From contig JACNGE010000007.1 of the NCBI GenBank assembly GCA_014384285.1, positions 45,928-109,927 on the forward strand: a stretch of DNA of 64,000 nucleotides, in the 5' to 3' direction. Both the position numbers and the translations under genes were made by a program. Source of the stretch: Actinomycetota bacterium (GTDB lineage Bacteria > Actinomycetota > Acidimicrobiia > Actinomarinales > Actinomarinaceae). Of this stretch, positions 1 to 9,743 are shown one piece after another. The stretch's first letter is position 1. Every line of letters starts with the position of its first letter. The notes under the pieces are model-generated. The model worked only from the letters and a program-made list of their open reading frames with translations. It was not told where the DNA came from and did not search any database.

Positions 1-2886
1 TATGGAGAAATTTCTACCCCTGTAAATACTACATTTGGATGTGCGTCCAATGCAGTGGCTCCATTAGATAGTATTAAAGATTTACAAACATATTTAAACT
101 GTAATGGATTTAATCCTGGGCCAATAGATGGAGTATCTGGCGGTAGGACAACTTCAGCAATAAAAGCTTTTCAGTCTGCATCAGGTTTAGTCCCAGATGG
201 AGTAGTTGGTCCTGCAACAAAACAAGCAATGAGATCTTACTCAGAAGAATCTTTTACGTTTACGGGCAGCGGTTGGGGGCACGGTGTAGGTCTGAGTCAA
301 TACGGTGCAAAAGGACTAACTGAGCTTGGGGCATCGTTTTGTTCAAACACCAGCTCATGTACTTCTGATGAGGTTGTAAATTATTATTTCAAAGATACTG
401 TCGATAAACAACTCTCTGATCTTTCGCTTTCATCACCAGAAATTGCTACCGATAAATCTGCATTATGGGTTGGACTTGCAAGGAATGCCAAAAATATATC
501 CTTGACTACACTGCCATCATCTAGTCCTCCAACATTGTTTATCTGCCAAGAAGGCCTCACTCAGACTGCAGGAGTACAGTCATTTTTAGCCTCAAGAGGC
601 TTTGAGCCTGGACCTGTAGATGGAGCTTATGGTGATAAAACTGCAAATGCTTTAAGAAACTATCAAGCTTCTAAAGGAATATCTCAAACTGGAGCAATCG
701 ATGATGCTACAGTGGGCGCAATCAAAAGTGATGCCTCTAGTGATGGTCCTTGTGAATCTATTTGGGGGCCTGTAAAAATTAGTGGTGGGGCAACTATTTC
801 GACTATATATTCAAATGGAGGGTGTTATTTTGCTGGTCATCCCCTCGTTTCCAAAAAGTCTGCAAGTTGTAACATAACAATAAAATGGTCTGAAGGTGGT
901 CGGATTCGCGTTGGCCCTAGAGAACATAAGCACGGAGAATTAAAGCTACGTTCTAAGTCTGTGTCTACAGGCTTTCATGTTGTTCTTGCTGTAAATTTAG
1001 AAAAATACCTGTATGGTTTAGCAGAAATGCCATCACATTGGAATGTTAAAGCCTTAGAGTCTCAAGCATTAGTTGGAAGAAGTTATGCAGTTTTCCACTA
1101 CTTAGACGAAAACATACCTAGTCAGCAGACGGTCTATGATGCAGGGTTGTCTGAAAAGCAAAAAGCTTACTGCTGGTGTCATATTGGATCAACTGCATCC
1201 AGTCAATATTATTATGGATACCTTAAGGAAATTGCAGGCCCAAATTGGGTACAAGCCGTAAATAATACTTCAGGAAAAGTTATTACTTACGGTGGTGGTT
1301 ATACGAGAGACGGAGTTATACAAGCTTTTTATTCTTCTTCAACTGGGGGGGAAACTAACGATAATGCAGTAGGTTTTGGATCTTCAACTGTATGGCCTTA
1401 TCTTCAAACTGTGGATGACCCTTGGTCTATAGATAATCGTGTAGGGAACCCTAAAGCAGCATGGTCATATGACTTTACAACTTATCAACTATCTAGAAAT
1501 ATTCTTTGTGGTGACATTCCGTGTTTTGATGCAATTACAGACATTTATGTTTCTGCAGCTGCAACCTCCGGTGCAGCAACTGAGGTTACTATGAAAGGTT
1601 ATAAAAATGGAGCTGCAAGAACGGTAACTAAATCTGGAAGAAATATTAAATCACAACTTGGTTTTGCATCACACTATTTTAAAACTTCAAGCACTTCAGA
1701 TGTTTCAACGTTAGCCGTAGGTCCTGTAACTGTAGACAATACAACTCCATCGAGTTCTTCATCAGGAGGGAGTGTTGTTGAGTCATCAGGTGATACAGCC
1801 CAATATGCAACATCGACTAGTGGTCTCCTTTACTTGAGTAAAGCAGGCTTACTTGATAAATGTACTCAAAGTTCGTCCGCATGTCAGAATAAAACAATTT
1901 CCAGAGAAGAGGCAGCAGCAGTAGTTGCTGTAACTGGGGGGATTCCATTAGATGCACCAAACGCTTATAGCGATGATGATCAAAGCATTTATCAGAAAGC
2001 GATAAATGGTATGCCGTATTATGGGATGCAAGTATGTTTTGGAAGCCCGTTTCAATATCTTCCCAAAGAGTCTGTAACAAGAGATGAATTTGCTTGTATG
2101 TTAACTAAAGCTATCAAGGCAGGTACAACAAACGATTTAACAGGTAGCACTGATCCTTATTCTGATGAAGGTGCGAGCAAATGGACAAGTAGCATCTATA
2201 CTCTCGCTGCAAATGATATTATTCCTGCATGTAGCTCCTTAGCAGACAAATTTTGTCCAAGTAGAAAAACATCGATTGGGGAGGTTTCTTTCATGATCAA
2301 CAAATTAGTAACCAAGTCTCTTGTCAATTCTGATGTTTATACCCAAACACCTTTTCAAAGTGGCTGGGAACCAGTTGGGGGTGAAGTAGAATCAGCAGCA
2401 CAAACAGCTGTTTCTAATCCCAATGAAGGCAATGATGATTGTGTAGCTAAAGATAATTCAAATGTAAAACTAGATAACACTTTAGACTTGCAAAAGTTTT
2501 TAACTAATAATGGCTTTAAACCAGGACCAATTGATGGGCAATCTGGTCCACAGACAGTATCTGCAATAAAAGCTTTTCAAACAGCCAGCGGACTACTAGC
2601 TGATGGAATAGTTGGTAATAAAACTAAAGCCGCTATGAGAAACTATACAGGGTGCACTACGAATTCCTGTTCTGCGCGAGATAATAGAGCTGCAAATCTA
2701 GATTCTGTTGAGGGGATTCAAACATACCTCTCAAACAATGGTTTCAATCCTGGAATAATAGACGGAGAAATGGGTTCCTATACTAAAGAAGCTATTAAAG
2801 CTTTTCAAAGAAAAGTAGGACTTATCCCTGATGGTGTTGCTGGTGCCAGAACTAAGTCTGAAATGAAAAAATATACAGGATGTTAA
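1..2886 (+). CDS. SpoIID/LytB-domain wall protein with peptidoglycan-binding and SLH-like repeats (5' partial)
   Basis: The reading frame is open to the first base of the window, so the true start lies upstream; the GTG at 55 falls inside a repeat unit and is not the start. Numbering from 55, peptidoglycan-binding (PG_binding_1) units lie near residues 1-57, 168-225, 800-862 and 878-943, each with an NGFxPGxIDG-like core. A SpoIID signature (GWGHGVGLSQYGAKG, near 73-87) precedes the core EKYLYGLAEMPSHWNVKALESQALVGRSYA (about 315-345, read in two parts), the order usual in actinobacterial SpoIID-like proteins. Residues about 590-760 look like degenerate S-layer-homology repeats rich in paired cysteines. 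Likely exported and wall-bound, remodelling glycan strands. It ends convergently in the stop codon of the transketolase gene. The domain calls are firm; the exact substrate is not known. Confidence 0.85.
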   Translation, partial: YGEISTPVNTTFGCASNAVAPLDSIKDLQTYLNCNGFNPGPIDGVSGGRTTSAIKAFQSASGLVPDGVVGPATKQAMRSYSEESFTFTGSGWGHGVGLSQYGAKGLTELGASFCSNTSSCTSDEVVNYYFKDTVDKQLSDLSLSSPEIATDKSALWVGLARNAKNISLTTLPSSSPPTLFICQEGLTQTAGVQSFLASRGFEPGPVDGAYGDKTANALRNYQASKGISQTGAIDDATVGAIKSDASSDGPCESIWGPVKISGGATISTIYSNGGCYFAGHPLVSKKSASCNITIKWSEGGRIRVGPREHKHGELKLRSKSVSTGFHVVLAVNLEKYLYGLAEMPSHWNVKALESQALVGRSYAVFHYLDENIPSQQTVYDAGLSEKQKAYCWCHIGSTASSQYYYGYLKEIAGPNWVQAVNNTSGKVITYGGGYTRDGVIQAFYSSSTGGETNDNAVGFGSSTVWPYLQTVDDPWSIDNRVGNPKAAWSYDFTTYQLSRNILCGDIPCFDAITDIYVSAAATSGAATEVTMKGYKNGAARTVTKSGRNIKSQLGFASHYFKTSSTSDVSTLAVGPVTVDNTTPSSSSSGGSVVESSGDTAQYATSTSGLLYLSKAGLLDKCTQSSSACQNKTISREEAAAVVAVTGGIPLDAPNAYSDDDQSIYQKAINGMPYYGMQVCFGSPFQYLPKESVTRDEFACMLTKAIKAGTTNDLTGSTDPYSDEGASKWTSSIYTLAANDIIPACSSLADKFCPSRKTSIGEVSFMINKLVTKSLVNSDVYTQTPFQSGWEPVGGEVESAAQTAVSNPNEGNDDCVAKDNSNVKLDNTLDLQKFLTNNGFKPGPIDGQSGPQTVSAIKAFQTASGLLADGIVGNKTKAAMRNYTGCTTNSCSARDNRAANLDSVEGIQTYLSNNGFNPGIIDGEMGSYTKEAIKAFQRKVGLIPDGVAGARTKSEMKKYTGC

Positions 2887-4805
2887 CCTAGAAATTTTTT
2901 GATTTCTTCCCCAATTTGTTCAGTAGTAAATTTAAATTGTTCTCTTAAATTATCCATTGGTGCTGAGATTCCAAATTGATCAATTGAAAAAGATTTTGTT
3001 ATTCCACCAAGGTAGGTCTCCCAGCCAATTGATCGCCCTAGTTCAATTGTAAAATTTAAGTTACTTGCTTTAAGATCACTGATTACCTGGGGATCAACAT
3101 TTTCTAATTTATTTAATATCGGAACAGAAACGATTCTTACTTGTGTTTCTTTAAGGTATTCTTTTATAGAAAATGCTAGCTCTAATTCAGATCCTGAAGC
3201 AAAAATAGTAACGTCGCCTCCCTCTGACGCAATGTACGCACCGTTAGTAAATTCTTCATACTTAGTATCTAAATCTAAATATTCAAGATTTTGTCGAGTA
3301 AGTACGATAGCTTTTGGATTTCCAGATTTACTAAATGCATATCTATATGCATACTCAATTTCGCAGCTGTTAGATGGTCTTATGACATCTAGATTAGGAA
3401 TTAGGCGTAATGCCATTAAATGTTCTATAGGTTGATGAGTTGGACCATCCTCACCTAAGTAAATTGAATCATGAGTAAATATGAATACGGAATCACTTTC
3501 CATTAATGCAGCAAGTCTTATGCTTGGTCTCATGTAATCTGAAAATACTAAAAATGTGGAACCATATCCAACTAAATGACTGTGTAGAGTTATTCCGTTT
3601 ACAATCGCTCCCATGGCGTGTTCTCTTATGCCGTATTCGAGATTGCGACCACCATAATTTTCATGTGAAAACTTACTATCACCAACGATTTGTTTGGTTG
3701 AAGCTGTTAAATCAGCTGATCCACCAATGATATTGTTTGTAACTGTTCCGATATAATTTAAAACATTTGAACCAGCAATCCTAGTTGCTAATGAAGTTTT
3801 GTCAGAGTGTAGTTCTATAGATATATCATTTGAAATTAATAAATCCCAACTTTTCTTAAACTCATCATTTGTTTCATATTTATTACTAAAAGTTTCTTTC
3901 CATTGAGAAAATAAATTATTGTCTATTCTTCTTTTTTCATCAAAATAATCATATATTTCTTTTTTATGTTCAAAAAGATCTTCTTGCCAGCCAATATTAT
4001 TCTTGAATTCTTGCATTTCATCAGCTCCGAGTGGCGAACCATGAACTCCACTCGTATCTTGTTTATTCGGAGCGAATTTTCCAATTATTGATTTAGCTAT
4101 GATGATAGATGGTTTATCGTGCACATTTCTGGCATCTATTAATGCTTGAGAAATCTCATTTTCATCATGCGCATCAACTTGAAGAACATGCCACCCTATA
4201 GATTCAAATTTTTTCTTTTGATCTGTTGATGATACATTAGTGACCCTTCCATCAATAGAAATGTTATTGTCATCAAAGATATAGATTAACTTTCCCAACT
4301 TCCAAACTGAAGCTAGTTCTGCAGCTTCAAATGAGACACCTTCCATCAGGTCTCCGTCCGAAACTATTCCATATGTAAAATGGTTAATTATATCCTCTCC
4401 TAATAGTTCAGAAAGATACCTTTCAGCTAGTGCAAATCCTACTCCAGTAGAAAAACCTTGGCCCAAAGGACCTGTTGTCATATCTATACCTAGGGATGTA
4501 TCTAGTTCAGGGTGTCCAGGAGTTTTTGATTTTAATTGACGAAAGTTTTTCAAATCTTCTATTGATATGTCGAATCCATTTAAATGAAGTAGGGAATACA
4601 AAAGCATAGAGCCATGACCAGGGCTGAGAATAAATCTATCTCTATTTATCCAAGAAGGATTTTCATTTGAGACTTTAAGAAATTTTTTGTAAAGTACTGT
4701 TCCAACATCTGCCATCCCTAATGGCATACCCGGATGTCCAGAACCCGCTTCTTCAACGCCAGCAGCTGAAAGTATACGAACAGATTTAGTAACTTTATTG
4801 AACAT
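2883..4805 (-). CDS. tkt: transketolase
   Basis: Thiamine-diphosphate enzyme of the non-oxidative pentose phosphate pathway, moving two-carbon units between ketoses and aldoses in the cytoplasm. At 640 residues it is close to the usual full length. Visible marks are the N-terminal GSGHPGMPLG, the TTGPLGQG segment, the ThDP/Mg loop beginning GDGDLMEG-like (SDGDLMEGVSFEAAELAS) with DNNISIDG after it, and the pyrimidine-domain R/H-rich segment GIREHAMGAIVNG. It is the last gene of the lpd-E1-E2-lipBA run, 21 bases after lipBA, but has its own -10 box (TATACT) 7 bases before the ATG, so it may also be transcribed alone as a leaderless message. Its stop overlaps the stop of the convergent wall-protein gene. 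Ribose-5-phosphate isomerase (rpiB) is encoded elsewhere in the window. Confidence 0.95.
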   Translation of the reverse strand: MFNKVTKSVRILSAAGVEEAGSGHPGMPLGMADVGTVLYKKFLKVSNENPSWINRDRFILSPGHGSMLLYSLLHLNGFDISIEDLKNFRQLKSKTPGHPELDTSLGIDMTTGPLGQGFSTGVGFALAERYLSELLGEDIINHFTYGIVSDGDLMEGVSFEAAELASVWKLGKLIYIFDDNNISIDGRVTNVSSTDQKKKFESIGWHVLQVDAHDENEISQALIDARNVHDKPSIIIAKSIIGKFAPNKQDTSGVHGSPLGADEMQEFKNNIGWQEDLFEHKKEIYDYFDEKRRIDNNLFSQWKETFSNKYETNDEFKKSWDLLISNDISIELHSDKTSLATRIAGSNVLNYIGTVTNNIIGGSADLTASTKQIVGDSKFSHENYGGRNLEYGIREHAMGAIVNGITLHSHLVGYGSTFLVFSDYMRPSIRLAALMESDSVFIFTHDSIYLGEDGPTHQPIEHLMALRLIPNLDVIRPSNSCEIEYAYRYAFSKSGNPKAIVLTRQNLEYLDLDTKYEEFTNGAYIASEGGDVTIFASGSELELAFSIKEYLKETQVRIVSVPILNKLENVDPQVISDLKASNLNFTIELGRSIGWETYLGGITKSFSIDQFGISAPMDNLREQFKFTTEQIGEEIKKFLG

Positions 4806-4812
4806 TTATAAC

Positions 4813-4818
4813 AGTATA
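4813..4818 (-). promoter_or_regulatory. -10 box of tkt (leaderless)
   Basis: TATACT on the minus strand, with 7 bases between it and the ATG at 4805. The geometry matches the other TANNNT-6/7-ATG starts in this window, so transcription probably begins at the start codon. It sits in the 21-base gap after lipBA. Confidence 0.5.
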
Positions 4819-4826
4819 GGACTTAC

Positions 4827-6455
4827 TTACACTGAGGCAAAAGAGTCTTTTGCATGATACGAAGACCTTACAAGGGGACCTGATTCTATATGGGGTATTC
4901 CCAAAGATTCACCTATAGATTTATACTTTGAAAATTCTTCTCTTTCTACATACCTATGGATTGGTCTATGTTTTGCAGTTGGTCTTAAATACTGTCCGAT
5001 GGTTACAATATCAACATTGATTTGAGATAAATCTTCGAGCACAGCTATTACTTCATCAAATTCTTCTCCCATGCCAACTATTAAACCAGTTTTAGTTTTA
5101 CCTAAAAAAGCAGAATCTTTTGCATACTGCAGTAAAGATAACGACCTGCCATAAGATGCTGCTGTTCTTATTTCTCTTTGGAGTCTTGGGACAGTTTCCA
5201 AATTATGGTTTAGCACTTCCGGATTTGCTCTGATAATATTATCAATCGAACTTTTGTCTCCCTTAAAATCAGGGATTAGAACTTCAACGCTTGTTTCTGG
5301 ATTAACCCTCTTTATTTCTGTAATTGTCTCTGAAAAAAAATTAGATCCTCCGTCAGAAAGATCGTCTCTATTGACTGAAGTGACTACAGCATGAGTAAGC
5401 CCCATGGTCTGAACACTTTCAGCTACACGCAAAGGCTCTAAGTCATCTAAGTCACATGGTTTTCCTGTATTCACATCACAAAAACCGCAGGCTCTTGTAC
5501 AAGTATCTCCCATTATCATAAAAGTCGCAGTTCCCATAGACCAGCATTCATATATATTTGGACAAGATGCTTCTTCACAGACAGTGTTTAATTTTTTTTC
5601 AGAAATAAGATTCTTCAAATCTCTGTAGTCTTTTCCTAAGTTAGCTTTTACTTTCATCCATTCAGGCCTTTGAGGCTCATCTGGAAGCAAGCCCTTTATG
5701 GTAATTGGAATAATATTTTTATTTTTTTGGAAAACACCCCTATCAACCATCTCATCTATTTCATGTGTTTTTTGCTTTTTAAGTTGGGTGGGGGTGAATT
5801 GAGACATCTGTACATCAGTATCTTGATACCCATAAACTACAGGGAAAATTTCATTAACTTTTTTTACAACATCATCAAAAGAAACCTCTTTATTAAATGT
5901 TTGAACTGCTGCTATCTTTTCTTCTTCATTCCCACAAGGATTAATTAAATTAAAGCCATCTAGATTATCAAATATATTTAATGAAAATCCATGATAAGTT
6001 GTCCACTTACTTACCTTTATACCTATAGACGCTATCTTCCCTTCTGAAGTCCACACCCCTGTGTCATCTTCTTTAGAAAAAGAATCTATATTAAAACTTT
6101 TTAGTGTTTCAATAATTGTTGTTTCTAAACTTCTAACAAAAGGTATTACTTTTTTTGGATCTTCTAACCTAATTATTGGATAGCCAATTAATTGACCCTT
6201 GCCATGAAAAGTTACATCTCCACCACGGTCAGTTTCAAAAAATTCTATACCTTTTTTTTCTAACTGGTCACTATCTAAAAGAATATTTTTAGGATCTCCT
6301 GTTCGTCCAATGGTTATTACATTGTTATGTTCAAGAAGTAGTAAATAGTCATAGAGGTTGTATTCATTTGAAACAGACTCTTTGAGACCTTTTTGTAAAA
6401 TTAAAGCTTCGGAGTAAGGAAGGCTACCAAGCCATCTAATATTTAGTTTTCTCAA
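4827..6455 (-). CDS. fused octanoyltransferase (LipB) - lipoyl synthase (LipA)
   Basis: One polypeptide carries both steps of endogenous protein lipoylation. The N-terminal half (about 1-225) is LipB: DRGGDVTFHGKGQLIGYP, the lysine in KIASIGIKV and the catalytic cysteine in NPCG, which transfer octanoate from acyl carrier protein to the lipoyl domain. The C-terminal half (about 265-542) is LipA, a radical SAM enzyme: CEEASCPNIYEC auxiliary-cluster cysteines, CTRACGFC radical-SAM triad and the terminal RSSYHA serine ligand. All catalytic residues are present, so both halves look active. The frame opens at a TTG at 6473, but a second TTG at 6455 overlaps the E2 stop (TTGA) and is the likelier coupled start. 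The neighbours encode the E2 and E1 that need the cofactor. LipB and LipA are normally separate proteins, so the fusion is noteworthy. Confidence 0.9.
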   Translation of the reverse strand: MRKLNIRWLGSLPYSEALILQKGLKESVSNEYNLYDYLLLLEHNNVITIGRTGDPKNILLDSDQLEKKGIEFFETDRGGDVTFHGKGQLIGYPIIRLEDPKKVIPFVRSLETTIIETLKSFNIDSFSKEDDTGVWTSEGKIASIGIKVSKWTTYHGFSLNIFDNLDGFNLINPCGNEEEKIAAVQTFNKEVSFDDVVKKVNEIFPVVYGYQDTDVQMSQFTPTQLKKQKTHEIDEMVDRGVFQKNKNIIPITIKGLLPDEPQRPEWMKVKANLGKDYRDLKNLISEKKLNTVCEEASCPNIYECWSMGTATFMIMGDTCTRACGFCDVNTGKPCDLDDLEPLRVAESVQTMGLTHAVVTSVNRDDLSDGGSNFFSETITEIKRVNPETSVEVLIPDFKGDKSSIDNIIRANPEVLNHNLETVPRLQREIRTAASYGRSLSLLQYAKDSAFLGKTKTGLIVGMGEEFDEVIAVLEDLSQINVDIVTIGQYLRPTAKHRPIHRYVEREEFSKYKSIGESLGIPHIESGPLVRSSYHAKDSFASV

Positions 6456-7732
6456 TTTAGGTCTTCTGACCAAGTATGATTTTCTAACTGGTCTTTAATG
6501 CTATTTAGAAACAAAAGTGCCGTTGAGCCATCAAACACTCGATGATCCCACGTAAGACTGAGTAAACCAGTATTTCTTATTGCTATTGAATCCGATCCAT
6601 CTGCAGATTCTATAACAACTGGTTTCTTTTTTATTGACTCAGTAGAAAGTATTGCTACGTTTGGCTGATTAATTATTGGAGAAGTGAGAAATGAATTAAA
6701 TGATCCGTTGTTAGAAATTGTGAATGTACTTCCAGTTACATCTTCTAAACCATATTCCTTACCTCTTAGCTGTTTAGAAACTTCTGTAATCTTTCTTGCA
6801 AGTCCTCGAAGATTAAATGAATCAGAATCCTTTATAGTCCCGACAAGCAATCCCTCTCTATTAAGATCAACAGCAATCCCTAAATTTATGAAATCATGAT
6901 ATTCATGAACATTGTTTTCTAAGTCAAATGAGCTATTAACTACTGGGTACTCACGCAATGCGTTAGTGGTAGCAACTGAGATGAATGGTAGAAACGTGAG
7001 AGAGAATCCTTCCTTTTGCTTAAACTCTGATTTAACTTTATTTCTTAATGTCGCAATATTTTCAAAATCAACTTCTACTGAAGTCATGACATGTGCAGAG
7101 GTTTGTTTTGAAAGGATCATATTCTCTGCAATTCTCTTTCTTAATCTTGGAATATTTCCACTAGTAGCTTTCTTTGGCTCTTCAGAATTAATTGGCTCAG
7201 ATATTTCATTCTTTACCTCTTTCTCTTGTGGCTTCACTACTTCACCAGAATCAAGTATCTTTTCAATATCTTTGCGAGTAATACGATTATCCTTACCAGT
7301 TCCTGAAACCTGTGAAAGGTTAATATTATTTTCTTTTGCAAGTTTTCTTACAATTGGCGAAAGTTTCTGATCTCTATTATTTGTGACTTGGGTAGATGTT
7401 TCTGTAGTCTCAATTTTTACTTCTGGAATTTTTTCACTCATATTTTCTTTTACAACTTCAGCTTCTTCTTTGGGTTTTTCACTTGTAGAATTGCCATCTC
7501 CACCTAATTCCATTAAAGAAACTCCCACTTCGACTGTTTCACCCTCTTCAACAAGTAATGCTGTAACTTCTCCCGCAAATGGTGAGGGGACTTCCGTGTC
7601 TACCTTATCGGTTGAGATTTCAAGGATTGGGTCATCCTCTTTAACTACATCTCCAACTGAGACAAGCCACCTTAGAATAGTTCCTTCGGTTACTGTTTCG
7701 CCTAATTGAGGCATTTTTACAATTTCACCCAT
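6452..7732 (-). CDS. 2-oxoacid dehydrogenase E2, dihydrolipoyl acyltransferase
   Basis: Core E2 of a pyruvate or branched-chain 2-oxoacid dehydrogenase complex; it passes the acyl group from lipoyl-lysine to CoA. One N-terminal lipoyl domain (about 1-77) shows the modified lysine in STDKVDTEVPSP. A linker rich in E, V and S follows, then a peripheral-subunit-binding domain (about 123-160, SPIVRKLAKENNI...GTGKDNRITRKDI) and the catalytic domain ending in DHRVFDG, the acyltransferase active site. At 426 residues it is a normal single-lipoyl E2. Four bases separate it from the upstream E1 gene and its stop overlaps the start of lipBA. Substrate choice cannot be read from the sequence alone; the E1 partner favours the branched-chain or pyruvate type. 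Confidence 0.93.
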   Translation of the reverse strand: MGEIVKMPQLGETVTEGTILRWLVSVGDVVKEDDPILEISTDKVDTEVPSPFAGEVTALLVEEGETVEVGVSLMELGGDGNSTSEKPKEEAEVVKENMSEKIPEVKIETTETSTQVTNNRDQKLSPIVRKLAKENNINLSQVSGTGKDNRITRKDIEKILDSGEVVKPQEKEVKNEISEPINSEEPKKATSGNIPRLRKRIAENMILSKQTSAHVMTSVEVDFENIATLRNKVKSEFKQKEGFSLTFLPFISVATTNALREYPVVNSSFDLENNVHEYHDFINLGIAVDLNREGLLVGTIKDSDSFNLRGLARKITEVSKQLRGKEYGLEDVTGSTFTISNNGSFNSFLTSPIINQPNVAILSTESIKKKPVVIESADGSDSIAIRNTGLLSLTWDHRVFDGSTALLFLNSIKDQLENHTWSEDLN

Positions 7733-7736
7733 TATT

Positions 7737-9743
7737 CTATTGTAATTCTTTGATAGCTTTTACAACATTTTCAGCACTAGGAATAAAACTGTCTTCTAGT
7801 ACAGGAGCAAATGGTATATGAGTATTTGGCGCAGTAACTTTAACAATAGGGTTATCCAAAGTCCAAAAACCTTTATCTGCAACAAAAGACGAGATTTCAG
7901 ATGCTATTGATGAAAAGGGGACATCTTCTTGAAGAATTACTAAGTTTGAAGTTTTTTCTACAGATTTTAAAATTGTTTCTTCATCTATTGGAAAAATACT
8001 TCTTAAGTCAATGACCTCAACAGAAACACCTTCATCATTTAAAGTTGCAGCTGCTTCAAGAGCGGTTGGAACCATTCCTGACCAAGCAACTAAAGTGACA
8101 TCAGAACCTTCTTTTACAATATTTGCCTTACCGATTTCAACCTCATACAAGCCGACAGGTACTTCCATTTTTAAGTCAGGTTTTCTATAAAGTTTTTTAT
8201 GTTCCAAAAACATAACAGGATTGGGATCGTTGATTGAAGCAATCAATAATCCTTTGGCATCATAAGGGTTTGCTGGTGCAACTACTTTAATACCCGGATG
8301 ATGTGCTAAAAGAGACTCCGGACTAATTGAGTGAAAAGGACCAGACCTTGTTCCTGCGCCTGTAGGTCCCCGTACGACCATAGGAACAGGTTTTCCAGCT
8401 TTCCAGTAATATTTTGCAGCTTCAGTCGTGATCTGATCAAGAGCGGGATAAACAAAATCAAAAAATTGAAGTTCAACTATTGGTATCTTTCCATATAAAG
8501 CAGCACCTACAGCTGCTCCCATAAATGCACCTTCAGAAATAGGTGTGTCTAATACTCTATTTGAACCATATTTTTCATGAAGTCCTTTAGTTGCTTTGAA
8601 AGCTCCTTCAAATGCTCCTATATCTTCACCCATCATGAATACATCTGAGTTATTTTCCATAGCTTCATCCAGCCCATTCGTGATGGCTTCTATGAAATTC
8701 ATAGTTTTTGTATTTGAACCATCATTTTTAGAGACAGGGGTCATTCTCTCTTGGAATATCTCTAATATTTCTTCATCTGGATTTGGGTCTGCTTGGTTTT
8801 TTGCCCACTCCAATGTTTCTCTAACTTCTGTGTCAATTTCTTCTGCAAGTGCAGTAAAATCTTTCTCTGTGAAAAGAGTTTCTCTGATTAAAGAATCTTC
8901 AAATCTAGTAATCGGATCTCTATCCATCCAAAACTCTCGGACCTCATCACCAACATATTCAGCAGGATCATGACCAGCATGGCCATAGTGTCTAAAAGTT
9001 ACGAGTTCTATTAGAGTAGGACCATTTCCAGAGTTAGCTTTTTCACGAGCTTTATGCATTGTATTTATAACTTCATAAATATTATTTCCATCGATAATTA
9101 CTGACTCTATCCCATAGCCAAGTCCCCTATCGGCTACATTAGGTGTTCCAAACTCTGTTTCATTTGGAGAAGAATAAGCAAACTGATTATTTTGTACAGT
9201 AAAAATAATTGGTAGATTGTGAACACCTGCCATGTTAATACTTTCATGCCATGTTCCTGTTGCAGTTGCTCCTTCACCACAATTTGCAACCGCGACTACA
9301 TTATTTTTTTCAAACTGGGCAGTAAGCGCAACACCGACAGCAACTGGAGCAGAATCTGGTAACGGGGAGACAACCATCAATGTTCCCTTGTCAACCACTC
9401 CAAAGTGACTATTGCCATCTCTACCTTTTGATGGACCATCCTTTTTACCATAAAAATTTAATGCAATTTCTTTGAGCGTTACTCCCCGTTTAATCTGCAC
9501 ACCAAGATCTCTGTGTGTTCCTCCAAACACATCTTGACTCTCCATGCCGGCACCGATGCCAGCCATTGAAGCCTCTTGACCTATACCTGGATAAACTGCT
9601 CCTGAAAGTTGGCCTCCTTTATACATTTTTAGAAGCCTGTCTTCTAGAATCCTTTGAGTTTTCATTGACTTGTATATATCCCACAATTCGTCTTTAGTCA
9701 AAGTTGCTGAATGTCCTACTCGTTCTATTTTCTTTACTTCCAC
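7737..9743 (-). CDS. 2-oxoacid dehydrogenase E1, fused alpha and beta subunits
   Basis: Decarboxylates a 2-oxo acid and reductively acylates E2. The 668 residues combine the alpha subunit (about 1-340: GIGQEAS, GRDGNSHF, ThDP motif ANCGEGATATGTWHES...QNNQFAYS) and the beta subunit (about 345-668: MNFIEAITNGLDEAMENN, GEDIGAFEGAFKAT, PISEGAFMGAAVG, GPTGAGTRSGPFHS), which are separate chains in most alpha2beta2 E1s. The start is GTG, overlapping the TAG of lpd by one base, indicating tight translational coupling. The paralogous family includes branched-chain (BkdA/B) and pyruvate (PdhA/B) types, plus acetoin dehydrogenase; HYGHAGHDPAEYV suggests the broad branched-chain/pyruvate group. Exact substrate unresolved. 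Confidence 0.92.
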   Translation of the reverse strand: MEVKKIERVGHSATLTKDELWDIYKSMKTQRILEDRLLKMYKGGQLSGAVYPGIGQEASMAGIGAGMESQDVFGGTHRDLGVQIKRGVTLKEIALNFYGKKDGPSKGRDGNSHFGVVDKGTLMVVSPLPDSAPVAVGVALTAQFEKNNVVAVANCGEGATATGTWHESINMAGVHNLPIIFTVQNNQFAYSSPNETEFGTPNVADRGLGYGIESVIIDGNNIYEVINTMHKAREKANSGNGPTLIELVTFRHYGHAGHDPAEYVGDEVREFWMDRDPITRFEDSLIRETLFTEKDFTALAEEIDTEVRETLEWAKNQADPNPDEEILEIFQERMTPVSKNDGSNTKTMNFIEAITNGLDEAMENNSDVFMMGEDIGAFEGAFKATKGLHEKYGSNRVLDTPISEGAFMGAAVGAALYGKIPIVELQFFDFVYPALDQITTEAAKYYWKAGKPVPMVVRGPTGAGTRSGPFHSISPESLLAHHPGIKVVAPANPYDAKGLLIASINDPNPVMFLEHKKLYRKPDLKMEVPVGLYEVEIGKANIVKEGSDVTLVAWSGMVPTALEAAATLNDEGVSVEVIDLRSIFPIDEETILKSVEKTSNLVILQEDVPFSSIASEISSFVADKGFWTLDNPIVKVTAPNTHIPFAPVLEDSFIPSAENVVKAIKELQ

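Noticed and set aside
6684..7709. Three plus-strand frames (71, 152 and 108 residues) opposite the E2 gene
   Set aside because: Low-complexity Ser/Thr/Phe-rich shadows of a conserved, domain-complete gene.
8596..8973. 125-residue plus-strand frame opposite E1
   Set aside because: Antisense shadow; E1 has all family motifs in the real frame.
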